DNA of 45,337 nt from Deltaproteobacteria bacterium (GCA_025363655.1 JANYDK010000076.1:1-45337); one strand, 5' to 3'; counted from the stretch's first letter, positions 16,301 to 25,346 are shown. The notes: generated by a model from the letters alone, not told the origin. Numbers and translations: made by a program.

Positions 16301-18049
16301 ATGAAGATGAAACGGACACTGTTCGGCGCTGCTGTTGCGATCTCCGCGCTCGCTGCGGCGAGCACGGCCTCGGCGTCCCAACCGCGCGACGTCCCGCTCG
16401 CGCCCTCGGTGCAGTTCGTCGAAGGCGAAATCCTCCTCGACTTGCGCGACGACGTCAGCGCCGACGACGAGGCGAACATCGCCCGCGAGTACGGAATCAC
16501 CCTCACGCCGAACAGCGCCTACAGCGAGGCGCATGACAAGTTCGAACGCGTCGACGTCGCTCCGGCCGACGTGCCCGGCCTGGTCGCCCGCCTCTCGAAA
16601 GATCCACGCGTGCAGCACGCCGAGCCGATGCGCATCGCGCGTGCGCTCTTCGTGCCCGACGATCCGAGCTACGCGAAGCAGTGGCACATGAAGCAGGTCG
16701 GCGCCGAGAGCGCTTGGAACGCGTCCTGTGGCATGGGCGTCACCGTCGCCGTCGTCGACACCGGCGTCGCTTGCTTCGACACCGGTCCCTTCTCCAAGGG
16801 CACCGATTTGAGCGGCACGCGCTGCGGAGGCGGATACAACTTCGTCGACGACAAGAGCGAGGCCTACGACGATCAAGGCCACGGCACCCACGTCGCCGGC
16901 ACCATCGCGCAGACGACGAACAACGGCCAAGGCGTCGCCGGGCTCGCCCACTGCGCGCGCATCATGCCGGTGAAGGTGCTGAACGAGTACGGCTGGGGCA
17001 CCATCGCCGACGTCGCCGAGGGCATCCGCTTCGCCGCCGACAACGGCGCGCAGGTCATCAACCTCAGCCTCGGCAGCCCCGGCGGCGACGACGTCGAGCG
17101 CGACGCCATCGAGTACGCGGCGAGCAAAGGCGTGATCATCGTCGCGGCCGCAGGAAACGAGGGTGAAGACGACTCGGTCGGCTTCCCCGCGTCCTACCCC
17201 GAGTGCATCGCGGTCAGCGCCACCGACTCGAACGATCGGCTCGCGCCCTTCTCGTCGCGCGGTCCCGAGGTCGACATCGGCGCCCCCGGCGTGAAGATCA
17301 TCCAGCAGACGGTCTGCGATCACGGCAAGAACCACTGCGAGGTCTTCGCCGAGCTCAACGGCACGAGCATGGCTGCGCCGCACGTCGCCGGTGCGGTGGC
17401 GATGATCATCTCCCTCGGCGTCACCGAACCGAACGCGGTCCGCGCCGCCCTCCTCTCGAGCGCCCGGCCCAAGGACAACCCGCTCCATTTCGGTGCGGGA
17501 ATTCTCGATGCATCCGCCGCCGTGCGGAGCATCCTTCTTCATCATCTCTTCTGGCGCCTCTCGCTCCTCGTCGGCCTCGGCGTGCTCGTGGCGTTGCGCA
17601 TCCGCAAGAAGGACGCCGCGTCTGCGTCCTTCGCCCGCTCGCCCGGGATGATCTTCGGCGCGCTCCTCGGCGGCGTCGGGCTCCTTCCGATGTTGCCCTT
17701 CCTCGACGTCGCAGGACGCGCGGGCTCGGCACGCTGGGTGGTCGAGCTCCTCTCGCGTCCCTTCGGCGAATGGGATCTCGTCTTCTCCGCCGGCTTCCAC
17801 AAGTGGCTCCCGCTCGCCAACGCGGTGCCGGTGATCGTGCTCGCGGGCCTATTTTTCAGCTCGAAACGTCTCCGCCCGGTCGTCGGTGGGTTCGCCCTCG
17901 GGTGCTGCGCGCTGCTTCTTCAGCTCGCCATCTCTGCACAAGTGATGATGCCGTTCTCGCCCTTCGGCTTCCGGCTCTTCGTCCTCGTCAACGCGGCGGC
18001 GTGCTTCTTCATCGCCCGCTTCGCGCTCGTGAAGAAGACAGCTTCCTGA
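16301..18049 (+). CDS. Subtilisin-like serine protease with C-terminal membrane domain
   Basis: The product has 582 residues: signal peptide (1-26), inhibitor-I9-like propeptide (about 35-115) and an S8 peptidase domain. The catalytic triad is D153 (VVDTG), H194 (GHGTHVAG) and S356 (NGTSMAAPH); the oxyanion Asn is N286 (AAGNE). Extra cysteines may form disulfides. After the protease there are five hydrophobic segments (about 417-434, 449-467, 504-521, 526-547, 556-575), an unusual polytopic tail that would anchor the protease in the membrane. ATG at 16301 (or 16307). It is divergent from the hydrolase. The next gene starts 27 bases after its stop and may be cotranscribed. Confidence 0.93.
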   Translation: MKMKRTLFGAAVAISALAAASTASASQPRDVPLAPSVQFVEGEILLDLRDDVSADDEANIAREYGITLTPNSAYSEAHDKFERVDVAPADVPGLVARLSKDPRVQHAEPMRIARALFVPDDPSYAKQWHMKQVGAESAWNASCGMGVTVAVVDTGVACFDTGPFSKGTDLSGTRCGGGYNFVDDKSEAYDDQGHGTHVAGTIAQTTNNGQGVAGLAHCARIMPVKVLNEYGWGTIADVAEGIRFAADNGAQVINLSLGSPGGDDVERDAIEYAASKGVIIVAAAGNEGEDDSVGFPASYPECIAVSATDSNDRLAPFSSRGPEVDIGAPGVKIIQQTVCDHGKNHCEVFAELNGTSMAAPHVAGAVAMIISLGVTEPNAVRAALLSSARPKDNPLHFGAGILDASAAVRSILLHHLFWRLSLLVGLGVLVALRIRKKDAASASFARSPGMIFGALLGGVGLLPMLPFLDVAGRAGSARWVVELLSRPFGEWDLVFSAGFHKWLPLANAVPVIVLAGLFFSSKRLRPVVGGFALGCCALLLQLAISAQVMMPFSPFGFRLFVLVNAAACFFIARFALVKKTAS

Positions 18050-18076
18050 CACCTGTGCGAGAGTGGTCGCACGCAC

Positions 18077-18949
18077 ATGAGCGCGCGCACCACTCGTCCC
18101 GATCGCACGACCATCCTCTACGTCATCATCGATCGTCCCGCCGAGGTGAACCGTGATTGGAACGGTCCCAACATCGACGGGCTGAAGAGCGCGGCGGCGG
18201 CCTTCGATCGCGAGCTCCTCGTCGAGGTCGTCACCCTCGCCGAGTTGCAGGGAAAAAATGGGTCCGACGTCGATGCGCAGTGGCGACCGCTCGCCATCTT
18301 CAGCGCCGGCAGTTGGACCGAGTGGTACCAATACGGCGCCGACGCGACCTGGCATGCGCAGCTCGAGTCGTACTTCGCGCTCGTGCGCACCACGACCATC
18401 CCGATGCTCGCCGTCTGCGGCAGTCATCAGCTCGTCGCCGCCGCGTTCAACGGCTTCGGCGCGGTCGCGCACCTCTCGGACAACGGCCCGCTGGTGATGG
18501 TCTGGGACGAGCTACGAAAAAGTCCCCCGCGCTCGATGGCGCCGAGCCCGCGCGTCTCCGAGGTCGGCACCTATCCCGTCGCCGCCACCAGCGCCGCGAG
18601 CAGCGATCCCATCGTCTCGGCCGCCGGCCTCACGCCGATGACCTCGGTGCATCACGCCGACCAGGTGACCGACACCACCGGCTTCGTCCTCCTCTACCAA
18701 GGCGACCCGAGCCGCGCGCCGGCGACGAGCGTCGGCGGCCAAGTGAAGACGCGCTGCCACGTCCACGGCATGAAGCTCGACCGCGACGATCGTCTCCTCT
18801 ACAGCGTGCAATTTCACCCCGAAATCCCGCGTTTCTCCGAAGCAACTGCCGACGACGCCGGCTTCGGTCAACGCTTCCTCGTCGCGTTCCTCGGCGAAGC
18901 CCGCCGCTGGTGGACCGAGGGCGCAGGCGCGCCGATGCCGATCGTGTGA
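18077..18949 (+). CDS. Class-I glutamine-amidotransferase-like protein
   Basis: The product has 290 residues and no signal peptide. The triad of a class-I GATase is visible: Cys114 in AVCGSHQLV, and His247/Glu249 in YSVQFHPEI. The nucleophile elbow is CGSHQ rather than the usual CxGxQ. There is no synthetase domain, so either it hydrolyses a gamma-glutamyl compound by itself or it works with a partner elsewhere. It converges with the DUF2378 gene, the stop codons being 2 bases apart. Confidence 0.85.
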   Translation: MSARTTRPDRTTILYVIIDRPAEVNRDWNGPNIDGLKSAAAAFDRELLVEVVTLAELQGKNGSDVDAQWRPLAIFSAGSWTEWYQYGADATWHAQLESYFALVRTTTIPMLAVCGSHQLVAAAFNGFGAVAHLSDNGPLVMVWDELRKSPPRSMAPSPRVSEVGTYPVAATSAASSDPIVSAAGLTPMTSVHHADQVTDTTGFVLLYQGDPSRAPATSVGGQVKTRCHVHGMKLDRDDRLLYSVQFHPEIPRFSEATADDAGFGQRFLVAFLGEARRWWTEGAGAPMPIV

Positions 18950-18951
18950 GA

Positions 18952-19587
18952 TCACCGAATGCTGTCGCGAAGGCTCGACCAACGCACGATCACGGTCGCC
19001 TTCGCGGTGCCGTAGAGCGCGACCTCGATCGTCGGCACGCAGCCGGCGTTCTTCACCACCTGCTCGAGCGTGCCGAGCGCGCCGCAGTCGATCCATCCAG
19101 GAAACCCGTTGATTTCCAGGCGAACGGCGTGCTCCTCGACCGCCTCGCTGGTGATCTCGTTCATCGGATCGGTGAGCTTCCACATCTGCGGCATGCGCAG
19201 GAGCGTGTCACGTGGACCGACGATCATCGTCTTCACCACCCGCCCCGCCTTCGACTCGAGGAAGACGCGCACCATGTCGCGGCCGAGGAGGCGCAGACCT
19301 TCGAGGAGCGGCACGCGCGAGAACTCTTTGCGCGCGACCGCGTGTAGCCAGAGGAGCGCGTCGCGGAACGGGTACTCGTGGAACGACTGGTATTTGTCGT
19401 GACTCGGCGGCGCACGAAGACGTGACCAGAGCACGCGTGTCTGCGCCTCGGGCACGCGCGCGACGAGATCGGCGAGGAACATCCCGCGCGTCATCAGCGT
19501 CTCGGGAACGCTCGCCAGCCGCGCGTCTTCGTCGAGCTCGCCGACCAACGGACGATCGAAGGCGAGGACGAAGTGACGTGGAAGCAT
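18952..19587 (-). CDS. DUF2378 (TIGR02265) family protein
   Basis: The product has 211 residues and no signal peptide. The order of blocks, from RGMFLADLVARV through YPFRDALLWLHAVARKEFS, LLEGLRLLGRDMVRVFLES and VKTMIVGPRDTLLRMPQMWKL to the terminal INGFPGWIDCGALGTLEQV, fits the paralogous family TIGR02265. That family is expanded in myxobacteria and its function is unknown; members often occur near signalling genes. ATG at 19587. The neighbours do not indicate a pathway. Confidence 0.8.
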   Translation of the reverse strand: MLPRHFVLAFDRPLVGELDEDARLASVPETLMTRGMFLADLVARVPEAQTRVLWSRLRAPPSHDKYQSFHEYPFRDALLWLHAVARKEFSRVPLLEGLRLLGRDMVRVFLESKAGRVVKTMIVGPRDTLLRMPQMWKLTDPMNEITSEAVEEHAVRLEINGFPGWIDCGALGTLEQVVKNAGCVPTIEVALYGTAKATVIVRWSSLRDSIR

Positions 19588-19684
19588 GCGCGGAAGAGAA
19601 TGACACGCGCGTGCGTCGATCGATCCATCGCAACGTCCCGAGGTTGCGTGACGTCAACGCCTGCCGACATGCTCCGCGCCCCCC

Positions 19685-20641
19685 TCACTTCTGATGACAG
19701 AAGGCGCAGCCGTATTTCTGATTGGCGTAGGAGATGTCGAACGCCGAGCCATCGGGGCCGAGCGAAGAGAACTTGGACAAGAACGCGTCCACGTTGCCGC
19801 GCGCGCCCGCTGCGATCGAACGAAACGGCCACTGATCGGCGCCCGGCGCGACGAGCGAGGCGTCGAGATGCGCGATCGCCTTCTCTCGATTGCCCACGCG
19901 CGCGTAGGCCTCGGCAAAGTGGTACTCGAGCCCCGGCCGCGCCCACGGCGCATGCTCCGTGTTCACCGAGCACCAGGGCACGCCGGTACAACTCCAGACG
20001 TCGAGGAGCGCGACTGTCTTCTGCGGGACGCCGGTGGAGAGGGGAAAACCGATCGTCGTTCCGCTCAGCGACAGCGTGTTTCCCAGCGGATTGAGGGCGA
20101 CGTTGTCGAAGCCGCGCTGGGCGAGCGTCACCCCTTTGGTCCAATCGCTCACCACCGCGGCCATCGCGATCTCCATCGCGTCCTTCCATGGCGCGATGAT
20201 CCCTCCGTAGTCGTCGAGTGCCATCGCGGTGTCGAACTCGCCGACCACCAGCGTCTGCGACTTGATCGCGTAGTCGCGCTGCTCGTTTTCCAGCGCCATC
20301 GCCAGCCGCAGCTGACCGAGCCGGAAGTGGAGGAGCGAGCGACCGTGGTGATCGGCATCTTCGGCGTCGGCCTTGGCGAGCACCGCCATCAGCGTCTTCT
20401 CGTTGGCTGCACGAAGCGTCAGCCCCGGCTGTCGAAACGCCTGCCAAAACTGCCACTCTGCGCAATCGATCGCATTCTTCGTCGCCAGCGTGGTGCAGTC
20501 ACCGTCGTACGAAGGCGCGTCGACGGCAGTGTCGATGGCAGCGTCAGTGGTCGGCGGGCCAGCCGTGGAGCTCGAGGAGCTGCACGCGCAGACGAAGCCC
20601 GTGCTCGCTGCGAAGACCGTGAGAACGAGATGAGAGCGCAT
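19685..20641 (-). CDS. Lipoprotein with C-terminal CxxCH heme motif
   Basis: The product has 318 residues. The signal peptide ends in a lipobox-like FVCAC, and an Ala/Asp/Thr-rich linker follows. Most of the protein reads as helical repeat (SLLHFRLGQLRLAMALENEQRD, YHFAEAYARVGNREKAIAHLDASLV), i.e. TPR-like. The very C-terminus is YGCAFCHQK: a CxxCH heme c site only two residues before the end. The Shine-Dalgarno GGAGG lies 6 bases before ATG 20641. It follows another lipoprotein gene by 17 bases, so the two form an operon. It is a probable envelope cytochrome-like or metal-binding protein. Confidence 0.87.
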   Translation of the reverse strand: MRSHLVLTVFAASTGFVCACSSSSSTAGPPTTDAAIDTAVDAPSYDGDCTTLATKNAIDCAEWQFWQAFRQPGLTLRAANEKTLMAVLAKADAEDADHHGRSLLHFRLGQLRLAMALENEQRDYAIKSQTLVVGEFDTAMALDDYGGIIAPWKDAMEIAMAAVVSDWTKGVTLAQRGFDNVALNPLGNTLSLSGTTIGFPLSTGVPQKTVALLDVWSCTGVPWCSVNTEHAPWARPGLEYHFAEAYARVGNREKAIAHLDASLVAPGADQWPFRSIAAGARGNVDAFLSKFSSLGPDGSAFDISYANQKYGCAFCHQK

Positions 20642-20658
20642 GTCACTCCTCCAAATGC

Positions 20659-21315
20659 TCAGAAGGGCAGGACGGCGTTGAGGGGGATGTCGAGCGCGAC
20701 GGTTCCGGCCTTGGCGATGGTCACCTTCGGCGCGCCGATGCCATCGAGCGAGACGAGGTCGCCTTTGTCGGGTCCAGGTGCCGTCGCGCTCGCGTTCTTG
20801 TTGTCGTCGAGGAAGGCGACGACGAAGTACGGATCGGCGCGCGTCGCGAGGCCTGCGATGGAGTACGGGACCGACGCGGTGTCGGAGGTGAGGTCGCAAC
20901 CGGGGACCAGCGCCATCCCGACGACCTTGGCGCCTGCGCGATCGATCACCGGATCTTTGTCGAAGACGGCGACGTAGACGGTTCCCTTGCCGCCGTTTTG
21001 CGGTTTGGTCAGCGCGACGCGCAAGACCTTTCCCGCGAGCGTCGCGCAGCTCGTGGTGCAGGCAGCGTCGACCATCGTCGCGTCACCCGCGTCACCCGCG
21101 CCGCTCGCGTCCGCGCTCGGTGCATCGGTGGCGACGACGTCAGGTGTCGTGCTCGTGTCGGTCCCGCTCGTGTCGTCGCCGATCGCACCGTCGGTCGTGT
21201 CCGACCCCGGCGTGGTGGTCGAGCTTCCGCAGCCGACGAGCGTCGTCATCAGGATGGCGACGAGCGACGAGGTGATCACCGAGGCGAGGGGGGCGCGGAG
21301 CGACGGTGCGTGCAT
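20659..21315 (-). CDS. Lipoprotein with C-terminal beta-sandwich-like domain
   Basis: The product has 218 residues. The leader ends in a lipobox-like LVGCGS. A Thr/Asp/Ala-rich linker (30-85) follows, then a C-terminal domain with LRVALTKPQNGGKGTVYVAVFDKDP, PYSIAGLATRADPYFVVAFLDDN and VTIAKAGTVALDIPLN. These strands look like an immunoglobulin-like or DUF2141-type sandwich. It is the first gene of a two-gene operon with the CxxCH lipoprotein. A candidate promoter lies at 21363-21391. Confidence 0.8.
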   Translation of the reverse strand: MHAPSLRAPLASVITSSLVAILMTTLVGCGSSTTTPGSDTTDGAIGDDTSGTDTSTTPDVVATDAPSADASGAGDAGDATMVDAACTTSCATLAGKVLRVALTKPQNGGKGTVYVAVFDKDPVIDRAGAKVVGMALVPGCDLTSDTASVPYSIAGLATRADPYFVVAFLDDNKNASATAPGPDKGDLVSLDGIGAPKVTIAKAGTVALDIPLNAVLPF

Positions 21316-21362
21316 ACCGACCAGCTACGCCGATGTCCTTTATGTGCAAATGATTTGTTTGC

Positions 21363-21391
21363 GAAATATCGTCGTGCAGAAAAATTTGCAA
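21363..21391 (-). promoter_or_regulatory. Candidate sigma-70-type promoter of the lipoprotein operon
   Basis: On the minus strand TTGCAA (21391-21386) is followed after 17 bases by TATTTC (21368-21363). The surrounding 21340-21395 is strikingly AT-rich for this genome. The predicted start of transcription is about 40 bases before the ATG at 21315. Confidence 0.45.
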
Positions 21392-21414
21392 TCCTGCGCG
21401 CTTCCCAAAGAGCC

Positions 21415-22476
21415 TCAGAAAGACGAAGCGCAGCCGAGCGTGCGACGATCGTAGCGCCAGACTTCGTTCACGCCGGCGCGGGTCATGACGACGATGACGT
21501 CGCGCGCATCGACGGCGATCGATTCGAAGGTGACGTCGAGGTTCTTCGCCTTCTTCACGTCCTTCACCTTCGCGGTCACCACACCACACCAGAGCTCTTG
21601 GCGGGTGATGGCGAAGAGGATGTCGCCGGCGATCGTCGCGCCGCGCACCTCCGACCCGAGGTCGACGACGCGCTCGCCCTCGAGGACGCCGCTCGTCGCC
21701 ACTGCACCGAGCTTCTTGCGGAGCGCGATCAGCGCCGAGCCGTCGGTGAAGGCGCCGAAGAGGTCGGTCATCTCGGCGAAGCGGAAGGTGCTCGTCTTGC
21801 CGGCGTCGAGTCGCGTGAGATCGAGGCCCTCGAGCATCCACGCCGAGCTTCCTTGGAGCACGACTTGGCGAGTGAGTCCGAGGGCTCCGCCACCGAGCTT
21901 CTCGCGCGTGAAGGCCGACGTGCGCGTGTCGATGCGGCTCAGCGCGTGCGGCTCGAGGAGCGCGACGTAGGGGAATTCGAGGCCGATCCATCGCGTGGTG
22001 GCGACGTCGGCGAGCAGGCGTGTGCGCTCGCCGTGGTGGCCCGGGGTGAGCGCGAAGAGATCGAGGGTGCCGTCGGCCTCGCGCGGGACGTAGCCGTCGC
22101 CGATCTTCGTCTTCGGCGTCCCCGAGCAACCGAGCGCGACGTGCGCGAGGTCGGCCGCGATCTCCGCGCCGCCATGGGCACACTTGCCGAGGCTGACGAC
22201 GGCATGCGGCGCAGAGCGTCCGACCGCGCTCAGCTCGTCTTCGCCGTCGTACGGTCCGCGGAGGAGGAGGACGTCGTCGTTCGCGATCGCGAAGTCGCGC
22301 AACGCCGCCGCTTTCCATGAGAAAAGAAGCTCTTCGGGCGGTAGCGACGCGATCGCGGCGTCGGGCACGCTCGAGGCCGATGCCGCCGGCTCCGGCGCCG
22401 TTCGAGCGACCTCCCGCGGAGGCTGACGACAGCCGACCACCAGCGCGCTCGCGACGAGCAAGGCGATGATCTTCAC
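21415..22476 (-). CDS. Lipoprotein, probably beta-propeller-like
   Basis: The product has 353 residues. The leader MKIIALLVASALVVGC is a textbook lipoprotein signal (Cys16). An Ala/Pro/Ser-rich spacer to about 45 follows. After that, regularly spaced strand pairs (LLLRGPYDGEDELSAVG, PHAVVSLGKCAHGGAEIAADLAHVALGCSG, TTRWIGLEFPYVALLEPHALSRID, GALGLTRQVVLQGSSAWMLEGLDLTRLD) resemble six- or seven-bladed propeller repeats. No catalytic motif is seen. It is a monocistronic gene with a promoter region of about 420 bases shared with the sigma factor gene. Confidence 0.82.
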   Translation of the reverse strand: MKIIALLVASALVVGCRQPPREVARTAPEPAASASSVPDAAIASLPPEELLFSWKAAALRDFAIANDDVLLLRGPYDGEDELSAVGRSAPHAVVSLGKCAHGGAEIAADLAHVALGCSGTPKTKIGDGYVPREADGTLDLFALTPGHHGERTRLLADVATTRWIGLEFPYVALLEPHALSRIDTRTSAFTREKLGGGALGLTRQVVLQGSSAWMLEGLDLTRLDAGKTSTFRFAEMTDLFGAFTDGSALIALRKKLGAVATSGVLEGERVVDLGSEVRGATIAGDILFAITRQELWCGVVTAKVKDVKKAKNLDVTFESIAVDARDVIVVMTRAGVNEVWRYDRRTLGCASSF

Positions 22477-22896
22477 GAGACTGTGCGATCGAGGACGCGG
22501 TAGGAACCGAAGAGCTCGTCGCGGGTCAGCACCCTCACGAGTTGCGGCTGGCCTTGAAGCGGAGCAAGGCGAGCGAACGGTAAAGCGAGAGCAGCATGTC
22601 GCAGATCACGAAGCGGCGGCGGCGCGTGCGCGCGTTACGACGGTAGAACAGGCAGTTTCGGTCTATTTCGTTACGAAGGACCTCGGCCGGAGCGACCGAT
22701 TCGCTCTCGTGCCTTCCTCGCGTCGCGTTGACGTCGCGTTGACGTCGCGTGGTCGTGCCGCGACGCGAAGTGCGATGAAATCGATCGCATCGGCGCAGGT
22801 GCGATCGAAGACATCGCGCCCATCGCGGCCGGTTTTCTCGATGTTTCCTTCGATCCGCGGCCGGCGCATCGCTTGCTGTAGGAGCGAGTCGGAGGG
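22477..22896. other. 420-bp divergent intergenic region, no convincing gene
   Basis: It lies between the minus-strand propeller lipoprotein and the plus-strand sigma factor. It contains an 11-bp direct repeat CGCGTTGACGT at 22724-22734 and 22735-22745 plus a partial third copy. A minus-strand reading frame here (22968-22663) has only moderate third-position GC and crosses the sigma-factor start, so I do not call it. The promoters of both flanking genes should be here; no clear -35/-10 pair stands out. Confidence 0.6.
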
Positions 22897-23631
22897 ATGC
22901 ACATGGAACGAGCTGCGATCACCGAACGGGACCCTGGATATGCGCGACATGCGTTCGTCGCGCGGCACGCCGAGACGCTACAACGCCTCGCGCGACAGTC
23001 GGCGCGCTGTTCGCGGATGCGCACGGACGCCCCCGACGTCGCGCAGCAGGTCGCGCTCGGTCTCCTGCAAGGGCGGCTCGATCCGTCGCGCATCGATCGC
23101 GCCGAGGCCTATCTCGGAACGGTGGTTCGTCGCGCGACGTACCGATCGCGATCGCGCCATGTGGCGCGTGAGGTGGAGCTGGTGGAGATGGACGGCGAGC
23201 ACCCCGACCTGCCCGTGCGCGGTCTCTTCGGTGACGCCGCGGCCGATGGCGACGTCGAACGTGACATCGACGCGCGTCGTCGTATCGCTCGTCTCAGCGC
23301 TCGCCTGCGCCCGCGGGACGCGCGTGCGCTCGCCCTCCTCGTCGAAGAATCGGGGATGAAGCTCGACGTCTCGGCGATGGCTGCCGCGCTCGGCACCAAC
23401 GCGAACAACGTCTACCAAATGCGTCATCGCATCGCGCGCGCGGCGGAAGAGATGCTCGCCGAGGAAGAGTGCGGCGACGACGACGTTCCCGACACCAGGC
23501 GCGAGGGGCGCGAGGGGCGCGAGGGACAGAGCATCCAGACCACGACGACGAAGACGGAGCGTTGCCCTCCTCCTGACAGCGCGCAGGAGCCGGAGGAGGA
23601 GCTCGTGCCGGTGACGCTCCCTTCGTCGTGA
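22897..23631 (+). CDS. RNA polymerase sigma factor-like protein (ECF type)
   Basis: The product has 244 residues. Residues 20-85 have the sigma region-2 pattern: helix FVARHAETLQRLARQSARC, acidic DAPDVAQQVALGLLQ, then AEAYLGTVVRRATYRSRSR. Residues 125-180 match region 4 with helix-turn-helix (MAAALGTNANNVYQMRHRIARAAEEML). The tail is acidic with a 9-bp tandem repeat (REG units, DNA 23500-23525) and is not part of the sigma fold. ATG 22897 or 22903. No anti-sigma gene is adjacent. It converges with the beta-helix lipoprotein (14-base gap). Confidence 0.78.
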   Translation: MHMERAAITERDPGYARHAFVARHAETLQRLARQSARCSRMRTDAPDVAQQVALGLLQGRLDPSRIDRAEAYLGTVVRRATYRSRSRHVAREVELVEMDGEHPDLPVRGLFGDAAADGDVERDIDARRRIARLSARLRPRDARALALLVEESGMKLDVSAMAAALGTNANNVYQMRHRIARAAEEMLAEEECGDDDVPDTRREGREGREGQSIQTTTTKTERCPPPDSAQEPEEELVPVTLPSS

Positions 23632-23645
23632 GTGCGCAGTAGGTC

Positions 23646-25301
23646 TCAGGGTTCGAGTGCGCCGATCGTCGGCGTCGTCGGCCTGGGCTTCTTCGTGAAG
23701 TCGGGTCCGACGAGCGTCGCGTCGGCGATGCCAGCGCCGATCAGTGGACTGTCCGCGCGAGGCCGGAGGACGGGCGCGACGCTCGGCGTCCCCGCGGTGG
23801 TGATGCGTGGGTCCTTCGTCGCGAAGGTGCTGGTGGCGTCGGGATATCCGGTGATGGAGGTCGTTCCCTCGCCGCATTCGGGGAGCGCCGCGCCGCCGTT
23901 CCACCAGAAATTGTGGCTCAGGTGCAGTCCTTCGACGCCGCGCGCGGTGGCTTCGAGCGCGCAGCCCATGTCGGAGGTCGCGACGCCGAAGAGGTTGTCG
24001 AGGACGCGGTTGTCGCCGTTGTGAATCACCTCGCCGACGCGGCGACTGCCACCCCAATAGTCGCCGGCTCCCTCGAGGATACTCTCGGCGAGATCGAGCA
24101 TGTCGCGCGGCCCGGTGGCGTAGCCGGCGCTGACCCAGACGCTGTTGCCGATCGCAGTGCACCCTTGGCAGCCGTAGAAGCCGAGTCCGCCCTCGGCCGC
24201 GTCGACGATCACGTTGTTGCGCGCGATGACGCCTTGGCCTTCGTATTTCGCGTTCCACGGCCACATGAAGACGTTGTCGGTGCCCTCGCCGCCGAGCACG
24301 ATCGCGCGCCTGCGGACGCGGCGGAGCGAGTTGCGCTCGAAGAGGATGTCGCTCGATCCCCCCTTGGCCTCCATGCCGAAACCGGCGCCGACCATGTCGG
24401 TGAGGACGTTGTCGCAGAAGTACGCGTGGTGGACGCCGACGTTGTCGAGGCCGTGGCGCGCGGTGCGGCTGATGGTGCTGCCGAGGACCCAGACGTACTC
24501 GGCTTGGTTCGACTTCACCGCGTCGCAGCAGCCGCTCTCGTAGGCGTCGGGGTTGCTGTCGCCGTCGGAGCCGCGGTTCAGATTTCGCGCCGTCAGGTTG
24601 CGGACGATGATGTGGTGCGCTGGCGAATACTCGCCGTAGTGCGCGGGATCGGACGGGGAGACTGGTGCGCCGTCGATGTGCACCGCCGAGTCACCATAGT
24701 GGCCCGACGCAGGGCCGATGGTGAAGCCGTCGAAGGCGATGTAGCTCGAGTGATGGAAGTCGACGGCTTGTCCGTTGCCGTCGGTGCAATCGATCTGCAC
24801 GAGCCCATCGGCGCGGATCCAAAGCGGAGCCGTCGCGGTACGAAGGTGGTCTTCGACGTAGAGACAGGCGCCCTTGTAGGTGCCGGCCCTGACGGTGATG
24901 CGCGTCGGCTTGGCGAGATTGGAGCTCGAAATCGCCGTACGGATCGCGTCCATGCCGCCGCCGCTGACGGTGACCTCGGTCCACGAGGCGATGGCGTCGA
25001 TGAAGAGCGGGACGTCGCAGGCGCTGGCGCTCGCAGTCGTGATCGGTGCGTCGTCCGCGTTGGCGTCGACGGGGCCGCGGGTGTCTGCGGCGACGGCATC
25101 GGCACCTCCGTCGAGCGAACGCCCGGAGTCGAGTGCGCCGCCATCGAGGGTGAAGCCGCCGTCCGGATCACCCAGCGACGCGTCGTCATCGTCGGGAATG
25201 AGCGACTGTTCGGGGTGTTGCGGCGACGAACAAGCCGCGAGGCTCGGCAAACAAGGCAGACAAGCGACGAGCGACGCGAGGAAGATGGTTCTTCGGTGCA
25301 T
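23646..25301 (-). CDS. Right-handed parallel beta-helix lipoprotein (pectate-lyase-like fold)
   Basis: The product has 551 residues. The leader ends in a lipobox-like LAACSS (Cys24). An Asp/Gly/Ala-rich linker follows to about 80. The rest repeats beta-helix rungs: ITVRAGTYKGACLYVEDHL, IAFDGFTIGPASGHYGD, HHIIVRNLTARNLNRG, AYFCDNVLTDMVGAGFGMEA, ILFERNSLRRVRRRAIVLGG, VIARNNVIVDAAEGG. The protein is a likely surface polysaccharide-binding or lyase-type protein, but catalytic residues cannot be assigned. The start ATG at 25301 places the signal peptide at the N-terminus. Confidence 0.9.
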   Translation of the reverse strand: MHRRTIFLASLVACLPCLPSLAACSSPQHPEQSLIPDDDDASLGDPDGGFTLDGGALDSGRSLDGGADAVAADTRGPVDANADDAPITTASASACDVPLFIDAIASWTEVTVSGGGMDAIRTAISSSNLAKPTRITVRAGTYKGACLYVEDHLRTATAPLWIRADGLVQIDCTDGNGQAVDFHHSSYIAFDGFTIGPASGHYGDSAVHIDGAPVSPSDPAHYGEYSPAHHIIVRNLTARNLNRGSDGDSNPDAYESGCCDAVKSNQAEYVWVLGSTISRTARHGLDNVGVHHAYFCDNVLTDMVGAGFGMEAKGGSSDILFERNSLRRVRRRAIVLGGEGTDNVFMWPWNAKYEGQGVIARNNVIVDAAEGGLGFYGCQGCTAIGNSVWVSAGYATGPRDMLDLAESILEGAGDYWGGSRRVGEVIHNGDNRVLDNLFGVATSDMGCALEATARGVEGLHLSHNFWWNGGAALPECGEGTTSITGYPDATSTFATKDPRITTAGTPSVAPVLRPRADSPLIGAGIADATLVGPDFTKKPRPTTPTIGALEP

Positions 25302-25346
25302 GCAGGTGAGAGGCGACCCGCGTGCTCCTTCTTACAGGCTCACCGG

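Noticed and set aside
22663-22968. Minus-strand frame of 101 residues between the propeller lipoprotein and sigma factor
   Set aside because: Moderate third-position GC only, it overlaps the sigma-factor start, and no leader or domain is seen.
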